Source of the DNA: Pedobacter duraquae
GTDB lineage: Bacteria; Bacteroidota; Bacteroidia; Sphingobacteriales; Sphingobacteriaceae
Assembly: GCF_004362245.1 (NCBI RefSeq)
Contig: NZ_SNWM01000003.1
Coordinates: 620,001 to 684,000, forward strand
Direction of reading: 5' to 3'
DNA length: 64,000 nt
The notes beneath the pieces are model-generated. The model saw only the letters and a program-made list of their open reading frames with translations, was not told where the DNA came from and searched no databases. Made by a program: the position numbers and the translations under genes. The first letter of the stretch is position 1. Each line of letters begins with the position of its first letter. This document shows, in pieces, positions 37,044-45,807 of this stretch.

Positions 37044-40000
37044 ATGAAAAAAAATGTACTCTTAAAACATGCCGGTTATGCTTCGGGCGGTAAAGTCTAT
37101 TTAACCATGAGACTTGCCTGCCTGTTCATGCTTATCATGTGCATGCAATTATCAGCATCAGGCTTTGCGCAGCAAAAGATTAGCCTGAATGTTAAGGATA
37201 TGAGCATCAGGAACCTACTTAAATCTATAGAAAAGCAAACAGCATACCGGTTTGTGTATAGTAACAACACGCTGAAGAACGATGACAAGGCGTCACTGAT
37301 TTTACATGATGTTACGCTTGACGAGGCGATGCAATCAGTATTGCAGGGCACAGGATTAACGTATGCATTAAAAGAAAGTGACCTGGTGGTCATTTATCCA
37401 GCAGGAACAAAAGATAAGAAAGATGCAGTAGTTACCGGAAAGGTATCTGATGCATCGGGGGCTCCGGTTCCAGGAGTTTCGGTTCGTGTAACAGGCACTT
37501 CGGTAGCAACCACTACTGACGCCAGTGGCGCTTATATGATCAGGGTTCCCGATCAGGCTACCACATTGGAGTTTTCTTCTATCGGATTTGACAGACAAGT
37601 TATCGCTTTAGCCGGAAAAACCAGTATTAGCATTACACTTCGTGCAAACACACAGGATTTGCAGGAAGTGGTTGTAACGGGATATACCAGTTATAAGAAA
37701 GTACAGTCAGCAAGTGCCTCTAGTCAGGTTTCGGCAGATAAGATCAATGATGTTGCCGGATTAACATTTGACCAGATCCTGCAAGGACGGGTGCCGGGTA
37801 TGAGCGTGATCTCAAGCTCAGGCCAACCGGGTCAGAGTGCTGCTGTTGTTATCCGTGGTATAGGAAGTGTAAATGGATCTTCAGCTCCATTATATGTATT
37901 AGACGGTACACCGATTGAAGCAGGTTATTTTCAAACGATCAATCCAGAAGATATAGAATCTGCAACGGTACTTAAAGATGCTTCGGCGAAAGCGCTTTAC
38001 GGTTCGAGAGGATCGAATGGTGTGATTGTCATTACGAGTAAAAAAGGTAAAGCGGGCAGAATTGCAGTTCAGTATACTTCGCAATATGGTTTTTCTAACC
38101 TGACTGAGGCTAAAACAACGATGATGAATACTGCGCAGAGACTTCAGTTTGAAGAGGGGGTGGGAGTTGATTTTGGCAGGAATATTGGTCCGGGCTGGAC
38201 CTACTCTCCAAAAAATCCTGCATATACTTCAGGAACGGCAGCTTTTAGACAACGTGCAGATCGTATTCTGGACAGTTTAAAGGGAATTAATATCGACTGG
38301 AGAGACCAGATTTATCAGAATAGTAAATTCCAGGAGCAACAGGTTAGTGTTAGTGGAGGAAATGAAAACCTACGTTTCTATAATTCATTGAATTATTACC
38401 ACCAGGACGGGATTGCGAAGCGTACAGGTTTGGAAAGATATTCCTTGAAAAGTAATGTTGACTTTAAGGACAATAAATTTTCGGGAAATGTGAATTTAAC
38501 GTTAGGATACTCAAACTCAAGTTTCACAGAGGGTGAAGGGGGTACTGGCGCAGGAACAGCAATGTCTGCAGCTTATTACGCACTTCCTTATGAAAATCCA
38601 TATGCGCCGGATGGTACTTTAATCCATCAGGGTAATAAAGCCAACTACTTTATCCTGGATCAGCGCGAGGGCAGTCAGGCATTAGAACGTTTGTTTAACT
38701 CAACAAACAAAACAGATCAGTTGAAGAGCATCATTGGAACTTCACTGGCTTACCAGATCCTTCCTGAATTAAAGATTACCACACGTGCGGGTATCGATTA
38801 CAGAAATTCTACCGATCAGGCTTATATCAATCCAGACTCTTATTACGGATCAAGAAGCGTGGCAAACACATTAGGTGGTAAGGGAAGATTTGATGAAGGA
38901 ACAAGAAGAAACTTTAACATCATCTCGACTACTGGTTTAACCTATGCGAAGACCTTTGCTGAGAAACATGATTTTGAAGCTTCAGCCTATTACGAGTACG
39001 TATATAACAACTACAATTCTTTTAGCGCAACAGGTTTTGGTTTAGATGGTCGTTTACCTGAAACACCAGCAAGCATAACTAACGGTAGTGCAACTTACCT
39101 GCCGGTATTTACAGGTGGTAAAACCAGTAGTGCATTGGCCTCATTTATGGGAGTTGCGAGATATACTTACGATAATAAATATACATTGACAGGAAGTTAC
39201 CGTTATGATGGTTCTACTAAAGTTGCTCCACAGAATAAGTGGCATGGCTTTTATTCTGCCGGCGCAAACTGGAATGTTAAAAAGGAAAGCTTCCTTGAGA
39301 ACTCAAGCCTGATTGCTGACCTGAGCTTGCGCGCGAGTTATGGTACTTCGGCGAGTCCATTTGGTGGAGATTACTTGTACCTTGCTACTTATTCTGCAAA
39401 TACATCATACGGTGGTGCTACGGCGATTCGTCCAACAGCAGTTGGTAATGCCAATTTTGACTGGGAGTATGTAAACGAGTTTAATACAGGTTTCGACCTA
39501 ACTTTATTAAGCAGTCGCAGGTTACGTTTATCAGCAGATTACTATAATAAGATCACTAGTAATATGTTTATTGACCAACCTCTTTCTGCGACTTCAGGAT
39601 TTGCCAATGCTAATTTAAGCAGTGGTAAAATGAGAAACAGAGGGGTAGAATTCGATATCAGTGGAGATGTGATTAAAACTGCTGATTTTGTATGGACATT
39701 GGGTGCAAACGCAGGATATAACAAAAATGTTATTTTGCATGTAACAGACATCACAGATTCTTACCCTGATGGGGACACCAGAATTCTTCAGGTGGGCTTG
39801 CCATACGGATCATACTATGCTCCGCAATGGGCAGGTGTTAATCCACAGACCGGCGAAGCTCAATATTACAACCTGGATGGCAGTATCACGACCACTTACA
39901 ACGTAAATACACAAAGCGTAGCTAATTCTGGAAGCTTGTACCCTAAACTTACTGGCGGATTTAATACCTCATTAAGTTACAAAGGGCTGAGCGCATCTGC

Positions 40001-40412
40001 CTTATTCTCTTTTGTATCTGGAGTTAAAAGGTGGAACAATGAAGATTTCTACAATGAAAACCAACGTTATGCTACCAGCAATCAATCGTTAAGGATGCTT
40101 GAGGATCGCTGGATGAAGCCTGGTGATGTGAAAACCTTGCAGCGTTTCGATATCCCTAGGAACTTTACATCCAGAGATATTGAGGATGCTTCATTTCTTC
40201 GCCTTAGAAATGTGAATATCAGCTATTCGTTCCCTAAAGCGATGATGGAGAAAATCCACGTGTTTAAAGCAGTAAAAGTATTTGTACAGGGACAGAATCT
40301 GGTTACTTGGACAAAATGGAGAGGATTGGATCCTGAGAACAATAGTGTTTACGGACGCTTCCAGTATCCTAACGCCAGAACTTATACAGCCGGACTTAGT
40401 GCTAACTTCTAA
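37044..40412 (+). CDS. SusC/RagA-type TonB-linked outer-membrane transporter with STN domain
   Basis: An 1122-residue TonB-dependent importer. A signal peptide (LFMLIMCMQLSASGFAQ) is followed by an STN signalling domain (about 46-118), a carboxypeptidase-D-like beta-sandwich (about 128-198), the plug with the Bacteroidota SusC signatures QEVVVTGY and YVLDGTPI and the block GSRGSNGVIVITSKKG, then the barrel ending AGLSANF. The STN domain fits control by the upstream FecI/FecR pair. SusD follows 10 nt later and then three beta-aspartyl hydrolase-type genes, so the cargo is probably a peptide derived from cyanophycin, not a glycan. Confidence 0.95.
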   Translation: MKKNVLLKHAGYASGGKVYLTMRLACLFMLIMCMQLSASGFAQQKISLNVKDMSIRNLLKSIEKQTAYRFVYSNNTLKNDDKASLILHDVTLDEAMQSVLQGTGLTYALKESDLVVIYPAGTKDKKDAVVTGKVSDASGAPVPGVSVRVTGTSVATTTDASGAYMIRVPDQATTLEFSSIGFDRQVIALAGKTSISITLRANTQDLQEVVVTGYTSYKKVQSASASSQVSADKINDVAGLTFDQILQGRVPGMSVISSSGQPGQSAAVVIRGIGSVNGSSAPLYVLDGTPIEAGYFQTINPEDIESATVLKDASAKALYGSRGSNGVIVITSKKGKAGRIAVQYTSQYGFSNLTEAKTTMMNTAQRLQFEEGVGVDFGRNIGPGWTYSPKNPAYTSGTAAFRQRADRILDSLKGINIDWRDQIYQNSKFQEQQVSVSGGNENLRFYNSLNYYHQDGIAKRTGLERYSLKSNVDFKDNKFSGNVNLTLGYSNSSFTEGEGGTGAGTAMSAAYYALPYENPYAPDGTLIHQGNKANYFILDQREGSQALERLFNSTNKTDQLKSIIGTSLAYQILPELKITTRAGIDYRNSTDQAYINPDSYYGSRSVANTLGGKGRFDEGTRRNFNIISTTGLTYAKTFAEKHDFEASAYYEYVYNNYNSFSATGFGLDGRLPETPASITNGSATYLPVFTGGKTSSALASFMGVARYTYDNKYTLTGSYRYDGSTKVAPQNKWHGFYSAGANWNVKKESFLENSSLIADLSLRASYGTSASPFGGDYLYLATYSANTSYGGATAIRPTAVGNANFDWEYVNEFNTGFDLTLLSSRRLRLSADYYNKITSNMFIDQPLSATSGFANANLSSGKMRNRGVEFDISGDVIKTADFVWTLGANAGYNKNVILHVTDITDSYPDGDTRILQVGLPYGSYYAPQWAGVNPQTGEAQYYNLDGSITTTYNVNTQSVANSGSLYPKLTGGFNTSLSYKGLSASALFSFVSGVKRWNNEDFYNENQRYATSNQSLRMLEDRWMKPGDVKTLQRFDIPRNFTSRDIEDASFLRLRNVNISYSFPKAMMEKIHVFKAVKVFVQGQNLVTWTKWRGLDPENNSVYGRFQYPNARTYTAGLSANF

Positions 40413-40422
40413 TTTTAAAGAC

Positions 40423-41808
40423 ATGATCAAAAGATATATCAAATTTACATTACTGTTTGCTGTGCTATCAGGAACATTTTCCTGCACCAAACTGGATCTT
40501 AAGCCTACGGACACGATCGATGCAACCAAGGCTTATAGAAATTTAAATGACGTAAACCTGGGGTTACTGGGCGCTTATGCAGTGCTTGACAACACCCTTA
40601 TTGGTTTGAACGCTATCGCCTCTGATGAGGTTATGCTACCTACAGAAAACACAGTAAGTAATACGGATGCCCACCGTTGGTTATATACCGCAGGAAGTGG
40701 ATCTGTGACCACATCGTATGGTGACTATTATCGTGCTATTGACCGGATCAACAGAGTTCTGGCAGGCATTGATGGAATTACTTTTACTACTTCTGAACAG
40801 GCGCTGAGAGACCGTTATCAGGGTGAATTACTTGCTTTGAGGGCATTCTGTCACTTTGAGTTGCTCAGGGCATATGGATCGGCTTATCAGGCTGGTGCGC
40901 TTGGTGTTCCTTATATGAAAGTTTCTGAAATTGGTTATCCTGCGAGAGATCCATTTGAAGTGGTTGTTGCTAATGCTAAAGCAGATTTGCAAGCTGCAAA
41001 GACATTTATCCCTGCTAGTTTTACTGATAAAACCAGAATCACTAAACTTGCGGTTGCAGCGGTTCAGGCAAGACTGGCATTATATGAAAAAAACTGGGCT
41101 GATGCGATTACGTATTCGACAGAGGTCATTGCAGCAGCACCTCTGGCTACAAAAGCTCAGTTTCCGGGTATCTGGACAGATGTTGCGGAAAATGAAGTAA
41201 TCTGGAAACTTAAAAGGATTGCTACCGATACACGTACCGGAGACTTGTTTTACCGTCAAACTGGTGGGATCGTATTGTATGCACCTTCATCGAAATTGAT
41301 CAATACCTTTGATAAAGTGAACGACGTTCGGTATGCAGCATACATAAAATTTGATGCGACAAGGACAGGAACTAAATCTCAGTACCTGGTAAATAAATAT
41401 ATCGGTGGTACTGCGAGTGCTCCAGGGCAGGCTGACATCAAAATGTTCAGGACAGGCGAGATGTATCTAATCAGGGCAGAAGCTGAGGCAGAATCTACTG
41501 GTGATGCTGCGGGCGACTTAAATACATTAAGGGCAGCAAGGATTACTGGGTATACTAACGCTGCTTTTGCGGATAAAGGTACTCTTATCGAGGCCATCAA
41601 CACAGAACGTTTTAAAGAACTTGCGTTTGAGGGCCACCGCTTCTTTGATTTACGAAGAAGGAACCTACCGGTACAACGTTTGGCAGCTGATGCCATTAAT
41701 ACTTCTGGTGCGGTAACACTATTGCCAACACAGGCTCAATATGCGTTTCCTTTGCCGGCACTGGAACTGTCAGTGAATAAGAATACCGTACAAAATCCAA
41801 AATATTAA
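40423..41808 (+). CDS. SusD/RagB-type outer-membrane lipoprotein
   Basis: A 461-residue substrate-binding lid for the SusC transporter. From the ATG at 40423 the lipoprotein signal is normal (LSGTFSC, Cys21), followed by KLDLKPTD and the SusD TPR-like fold, including LLALRAFCHFELLRAYG and the C-terminal block INTERFKELAFEGHRFFDLRR. A longer reading from 40282 would overlap susC and is rejected. Ligand type cannot be read from sequence; context suggests Asp/Arg-rich peptides. Confidence 0.94.
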   Translation: MIKRYIKFTLLFAVLSGTFSCTKLDLKPTDTIDATKAYRNLNDVNLGLLGAYAVLDNTLIGLNAIASDEVMLPTENTVSNTDAHRWLYTAGSGSVTTSYGDYYRAIDRINRVLAGIDGITFTTSEQALRDRYQGELLALRAFCHFELLRAYGSAYQAGALGVPYMKVSEIGYPARDPFEVVVANAKADLQAAKTFIPASFTDKTRITKLAVAAVQARLALYEKNWADAITYSTEVIAAAPLATKAQFPGIWTDVAENEVIWKLKRIATDTRTGDLFYRQTGGIVLYAPSSKLINTFDKVNDVRYAAYIKFDATRTGTKSQYLVNKYIGGTASAPGQADIKMFRTGEMYLIRAEAEAESTGDAAGDLNTLRAARITGYTNAAFADKGTLIEAINTERFKELAFEGHRFFDLRRRNLPVQRLAADAINTSGAVTLLPTQAQYAFPLPALELSVNKNTVQNPKY

Positions 41809-41819
41809 ATCTGATTACC

Positions 41820-42896
41820 ATGTATAACAAAAGGCCCACTTTATTAATAGCTTTCATTTTTGGTTGTATCAGTGTAATTGGTTGCAGCAAATCTGTTGAC
41901 GGTGCTACGCCAGGATCTGGCGGTACCGGTGGAGGTGCTGTAGTTAAAAGGCGCCCGGCTTCGATCGGATTGTTGGGTGACTCTGCCAATGTTAACACTC
42001 CCGTTAATGGCGGGATGGTGCTTATGGGCGGTGGTACGGATGTGGAGGCTGCTTTTAAATGGATGATAGACAGGAGCGGGGGCGGTGACGTAGTCATCAT
42101 CCGCGTATCCGGAACAGACGCATATAATACTTTTGTGAATAAGATTGGACAGGTAAATTCTGTGGAGACGTTAAAAATCGACACCAAAGAGCTTGCAGAT
42201 AATGATACGGTAGCGAATATTATCCGGAACGCGGAAATGTTGTTTATCGCAGGGGGTGATCAGTCAGACTATATGAATCTCTGGAGGGGAACAAAAACAG
42301 GTAAAGCACTAAATTATCTTCTTCAGGAGAAGAAGGTTCCCTTTGGTGGAACCAGCGCAGGCTGTGCGATACTGAGTGGCTTTTACTTTAGCGGCGAACA
42401 GGGTAGTGTGGTTTCTCCGGATGCACTCGCCAACCCTTATATTCCTGGTGTTACATTGTATAACAATGATTTTCTGCATGCACCTTATCTTGCAAATGTA
42501 CTGACAGATCAACATTACCTGACCCGTGGTCGTGAAGGCAGGCAGGTGGCTTTTTTAAGCAGAATCTATAAAGACTGGAACATCCTGGCAAAAGGTATTG
42601 CTGCAGATGAAAAGACTGCGGTATGTATTGATAAAGACGGTAAAGCCCAGGTGTTTGGTAGCAGTAAAGCCTATTTTATTATCCCTGATGGAACAAAGAC
42701 ACCTGAACAGGTAGTGGCTGGAAAACCCCTGATCTGGAACAGAAATGGGCAAGCATTATCGGTTTATGAAATTTCGGGATCTGCCACAGGAAATGGTAAC
42801 TTTAATGTAGCTACCTTTAATCAGTCGGAAGCCTCAGGAGGTACCTGGTACTGGTGGAGCGCTAATAACAACGAATTAACAAAGACTTTAAAATAA
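41820..42896 (+). CDS. Cyanophycinase-like lipoprotein (peptidase family S51)
   Basis: A 358-residue exported hydrolase with lipobox Cys22 (ISVIGC) and a short Gly-rich linker, so it is likely outer-membrane anchored and possibly surface exposed. S51 features are visible: MGGGTDVE (69-76), FIAGGDQSD (142-150), nucleophile Ser179 in GGTSAGC, and TDQHYLTRGREGR (229-241), the DQH..R.R..R signature I associate with cyanophycinases rather than dipeptidase E. Cyanophycinase cuts multi-L-arginyl-poly-L-aspartate into beta-Asp-Arg dipeptides. It lies 11 nt after susD. Another beta-aspartyl polymer or peptide is an alternative substrate. Confidence 0.87.
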   Translation: MYNKRPTLLIAFIFGCISVIGCSKSVDGATPGSGGTGGGAVVKRRPASIGLLGDSANVNTPVNGGMVLMGGGTDVEAAFKWMIDRSGGGDVVIIRVSGTDAYNTFVNKIGQVNSVETLKIDTKELADNDTVANIIRNAEMLFIAGGDQSDYMNLWRGTKTGKALNYLLQEKKVPFGGTSAGCAILSGFYFSGEQGSVVSPDALANPYIPGVTLYNNDFLHAPYLANVLTDQHYLTRGREGRQVAFLSRIYKDWNILAKGIAADEKTAVCIDKDGKAQVFGSSKAYFIIPDGTKTPEQVVAGKPLIWNRNGQALSVYEISGSATGNGNFNVATFNQSEASGGTWYWWSANNNELTKTLK

Positions 42897-42901
42897 TACA
42901 A

Positions 42902-43930
42902 ATGATTAAGCATTTAAAAAAAATCATCATCCTGTTCCTGTGCTTGCTTTCGGTGAGCGCTTTTGCACAAAAAACTAAATATGTATTAGTGATACATGGT
43001 GGCGCGGGCACCATCCTTAAGAAAAATATGTCGCCAGAAAAGGAGGTTGCTTACCGTGCAGCATTAACACTTGCTTTGCAAACTGGATATGATGCTATCA
43101 AAGCTGGGAAAACCAGCCTTGATGCTGTAGAGGCAACAATCCATGTTTTAGAAGACTCGCCATTGTTCAATGCTGGAAAGGGTGCTGTTTTTACCCATGA
43201 CGGTAAAAACGAAATGGACGCGGCTATTATGGACGGTAAGACATTGATGGCAGGAGCTGTTGCCGGAGTAACGGTAATCCGTAACCCAATCAGCGCCGCA
43301 AGAGCAGTGATGGAAAAATCTGAACATGTACTGATGGCCGGTGCCGGAGCAGAGCAATTTGCAAAACAAGCGGGTATCACCCTCGTAGATCCAAGCTATT
43401 TCTTTACACAGGAACGTTGGGACGGTTTGCAGAGTGCAATCAAAGAAGACTCGGTAAAGGCTGTTCTTGATCACGGAAGTAAAAAGTCAATGCGTTTGGG
43501 AACCATCAACCCTGACTATAAATTTGGTACGGTAGGGGCCGTGGCACTGGACAATAGTGGTAATCTTGCTGCCGGGACATCTACAGGTGGTATGACTAAT
43601 AAGCGTTACGGACGTATCGGTGACGCGCCATTGATTGGAGCCGGTACTTATGCTAATAATGAAACCGCAGCTATCTCTTGTACTGGCTGGGGTGAGTTTT
43701 ATATCAGAACTGTAGTTGCACATGATATTTCTGCAATGATGGAATATAAGAAGATGTCTGTAGCTGATGCTTCTAAAGCCGTGTTAGATAAAATGGGGAA
43801 GCTGGGTGGTGATGGAGGACTGATTGCGTTAGATCGCAAGGGCAATATGTCTATGCCTTTTAACACCGAAGGTATGTACAGAGGCTCTGTTACTGCTGAT
43901 GGTAAAATCGAGGTTTTGATCTATAAATAG
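42902..43930 (+). CDS. Secreted isoaspartyl peptidase / L-asparaginase (IaaA type)
   Basis: A 342-residue N-terminal-nucleophile hydrolase that self-cleaves before Thr210 (KFGTVGAVALD) and uses that Thr to split beta-aspartyl dipeptides such as beta-Asp-Arg. Other family marks are VIHGGAG (29-35), NAGKGAVFT (90-98), and ATSTGG-like GTSTGGMTNKRYGRIGD. It has a signal peptide (LFLCLLSVSAFAQ), so it works in the periplasm rather than the cytoplasm. Only 5 and 3 nt separate it from the two cyanophycinase-like genes, exactly the enzyme expected to finish their product. Confidence 0.93.
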   Translation: MIKHLKKIIILFLCLLSVSAFAQKTKYVLVIHGGAGTILKKNMSPEKEVAYRAALTLALQTGYDAIKAGKTSLDAVEATIHVLEDSPLFNAGKGAVFTHDGKNEMDAAIMDGKTLMAGAVAGVTVIRNPISAARAVMEKSEHVLMAGAGAEQFAKQAGITLVDPSYFFTQERWDGLQSAIKEDSVKAVLDHGSKKSMRLGTINPDYKFGTVGAVALDNSGNLAAGTSTGGMTNKRYGRIGDAPLIGAGTYANNETAAISCTGWGEFYIRTVVAHDISAMMEYKKMSVADASKAVLDKMGKLGGDGGLIALDRKGNMSMPFNTEGMYRGSVTADGKIEVLIYK

Positions 43931-43933
43931 GTT

Positions 43934-44800
43934 ATGAGATTAATTTCTGAGCTATCATTTAGGTTAAAGCTGCTGGTTGGACTACTAATTATAGGATATG
44001 GTTCATTGTGCGCTGCACAAACGAACCCACCTAAAGGAAGTCTGTTTATTATTGGTGGAGGAGATCGCTCTCCTGAGCTGATTGAGACGCTGGTAAGGAC
44101 AGCAAAACTTGGTGCAAAGGACTACGTTGTAGTATTACCCATGTCGAGCGTAGAACCTGAAGCTTCTTTTAAGGCTATTGAGGTTCAAATTGCTCGTGCT
44201 ACCAAAAGTAAAATTGGAAACTTAAACTTTGACGCCTCTAAAGTTCAGGATAAAAAATGGCTTGACTCTCTTAGGGGAGCCAGGCTGATTTTTATAACCG
44301 GGGGCGATCAGAACAGATTCATGAAAATCGTTAGAAATACTCCGGTGTATGAGGCTATCCATGCAGCCTACACTAACGGTGCTACCGTAGCTGGCACGAG
44401 TGCTGGTGCGGCTGTAATGAGTAAGTTTATGATTACGGGTAAACAGCTTCAGGATACTGTCTATAAAGATACATTTGACCGGTTAAGGGCTGGGAATATT
44501 GAATTTGAGCCCGGGATGGGATTGGTTACCTCTGTGATTATAGACCAGCATTTTCTAAAACGTAGCAGATATAACAGGTTAATTTCGGCACTTGCGGCAC
44601 ATCCGTCGTTTGATTGCATTGGTATCGACGAAGGAACAGCAATAATTATCCAGGGTAAACACGTTACTGTTGCTGGCGTAAGTCAGGTTGTCAGGATCAC
44701 TGATCCTAAAAACCTGAAAATAACCGCAAAACATTTATTGAAAATGGACGGCATGCAATTTAGATTATACACAGCCGGAGACCAGTTTAATCTGAAATAA
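43934..44800 (+). CDS. Secreted cyanophycinase-like protein (peptidase family S51)
   Basis: A 288-residue S51 hydrolase with a signal peptide ending near CAAQ and no good lipobox, so probably periplasmic. Features are FIIGGGDRSPE (38-48), FITGGDQNRF (120-129), nucleophile Ser156 in AGTSAGAAVMS, and IDQHFLKRSRYNRL (203-216), matching canonical cyanophycinase closely. It is last in the operon, and its stop is 1 nt from that of a convergent gene. Paired with the lipoprotein homologue, it suggests degradation in two compartments. Confidence 0.9.
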   Translation: MRLISELSFRLKLLVGLLIIGYGSLCAAQTNPPKGSLFIIGGGDRSPELIETLVRTAKLGAKDYVVVLPMSSVEPEASFKAIEVQIARATKSKIGNLNFDASKVQDKKWLDSLRGARLIFITGGDQNRFMKIVRNTPVYEAIHAAYTNGATVAGTSAGAAVMSKFMITGKQLQDTVYKDTFDRLRAGNIEFEPGMGLVTSVIIDQHFLKRSRYNRLISALAAHPSFDCIGIDEGTAIIIQGKHVTVAGVSQVVRITDPKNLKITAKHLLKMDGMQFRLYTAGDQFNLK

Positions 44801-44801
44801 A

Positions 44802-45284
44802 TTAGGCAAGCAGGTGCGCGAAGATGGTATTATGCCAGCTTTTTTCAAAAGGGACTTCCCATTTGGTTTGGAAATCAGCCAGAGTTTGAACCAGGTTATT
44901 GAAAACGATAGTTTCAGGAGTAACCTTCTTAATGCTGATAAGCGTTTCGAAGTCTTCTTTGTTGAGCACAACTACTTTTCCATCCTGTTTATAGGCCATA
45001 TTGAAGCGGTTGAACAAATCCAGGTGATAGGTTTGTTCAATCTCTTTAATGATACGCACAGAGGCATCAATTGAACAGCCTGTGGCCCCAGCAGAAGTTT
45101 CGTCAACGGTGAACACAATAAAGAAATTGTAGATGATCTCTGCTTTAGCGGCAAGTTGATGCCCATGTGCTTTCCATTGCGTGGTGAAAGCATCCAATTT
45201 TAACTGAATCTCAGCTACTTCTGTAGCAGTAAATTCGCGGTTACTTTGGTAAATCCAAATTTTAGATTGTGGAGAAAAACTCAT
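44802..45284 (-). CDS. Conserved Bacteroidota protein of unknown function
   Basis: A 160-residue soluble protein without signal peptide. It opens SFSPQSKIWIYQSNREFT and has a Cys-containing AGATGCSIDASVRIIKEIE block. Homologues I recall in this phylum are often labelled ABC transporter ATPase, but there is no Walker motif, so that label is unsupported. The ATG at 45284 is preferred because a -7 box ends 3 nt upstream; the in-frame ATG at 45299 would lie before the promoter. Confidence 0.7.
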   Translation of the reverse strand: MSFSPQSKIWIYQSNREFTATEVAEIQLKLDAFTTQWKAHGHQLAAKAEIIYNFFIVFTVDETSAGATGCSIDASVRIIKEIEQTYHLDLFNRFNMAYKQDGKVVVLNKEDFETLISIKKVTPETIVFNNLVQTLADFQTKWEVPFEKSWHNTIFAHLLA

Positions 45285-45287
45285 ACA

Positions 45288-45295
45288 CAAATTTA
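45288..45295 (-). promoter_or_regulatory. -7 box, leaderless arrangement
   Basis: Minus-strand TAAATTTG matches TAnnTTTG, with 3 nt between it and the ATG at 45284. Confidence 0.5.
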
Positions 45296-45333
45296 ACATT
45301 TTATTTAAATTAGAGTTTTAAAATCTGAGAACG

Positions 45334-45807
45334 ATGAGAAAGTTTACATTTAGCTTGAAAATGGGTGTAATAATGCCTTTATTCATCGTTTTTACTGCGT
45401 TTTCTGCCGCTGGCTTACTTGAAGAGCAATCTATTTATATCCAAAAAAAGCTGCTTGAGCATTATGATGCGGATCAGGAAATCCTCAAGATCAAAAAGAC
45501 AGAACTCAATGTTACCAACACTGGATTTTGCAGATATAAAAGACATTTTGAGAATGGGAAAGTAGAGTATTTTTCCTTCAACCTGATCAAGTTCAAAGAT
45601 CTGGATTACGTCGGTACAGTTAAAAGCGGCCGTCTGATTATCAGAACATTGGGAGAGGATGTGATTGTGCAGACTTACAACGATAAAAAGGGAGATATTG
45701 ACAGCATGGCTGCTGCGGTGTCTATACCTCTAAAGCAAGTTGAAGCGGAAGACCTGAATGATTTCGCCGAGAAATTCCAGCAGATGCATCAGGATCTGAA
45801 GAAATAA
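45334..45807 (+). CDS. Exported or membrane-anchored hypothetical protein
   Basis: A 157-residue protein with an N-terminal hydrophobic segment (MGVIMPLFIVFTAFSAAG, about 10-28) that may be a signal peptide or anchor, then a beta-rich region (TGFCRYKRHFENGKVEYFSFNLIKF) and a C-terminal helix. Family not recognised. Its 3' end overlaps the convergent MBL hydrolase gene by 86 bp, an unusually long convergent overlap, yet both frames read well. Confidence 0.65.
   Translation: MRKFTFSLKMGVIMPLFIVFTAFSAAGLLEEQSIYIQKKLLEHYDADQEILKIKKTELNVTNTGFCRYKRHFENGKVEYFSFNLIKFKDLDYVGTVKSGRLIIRTLGEDVIVQTYNDKKGDIDSMAAAVSIPLKQVEAEDLNDFAEKFQQMHQDLKK

Noticed and set aside
40282-40422. N-terminal extension of SusD overlapping susC
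   Set aside because: The extra 47 residues precede a complete lipoprotein signal and are in another frame of susC; the ATG at 40423 is clearly the start.
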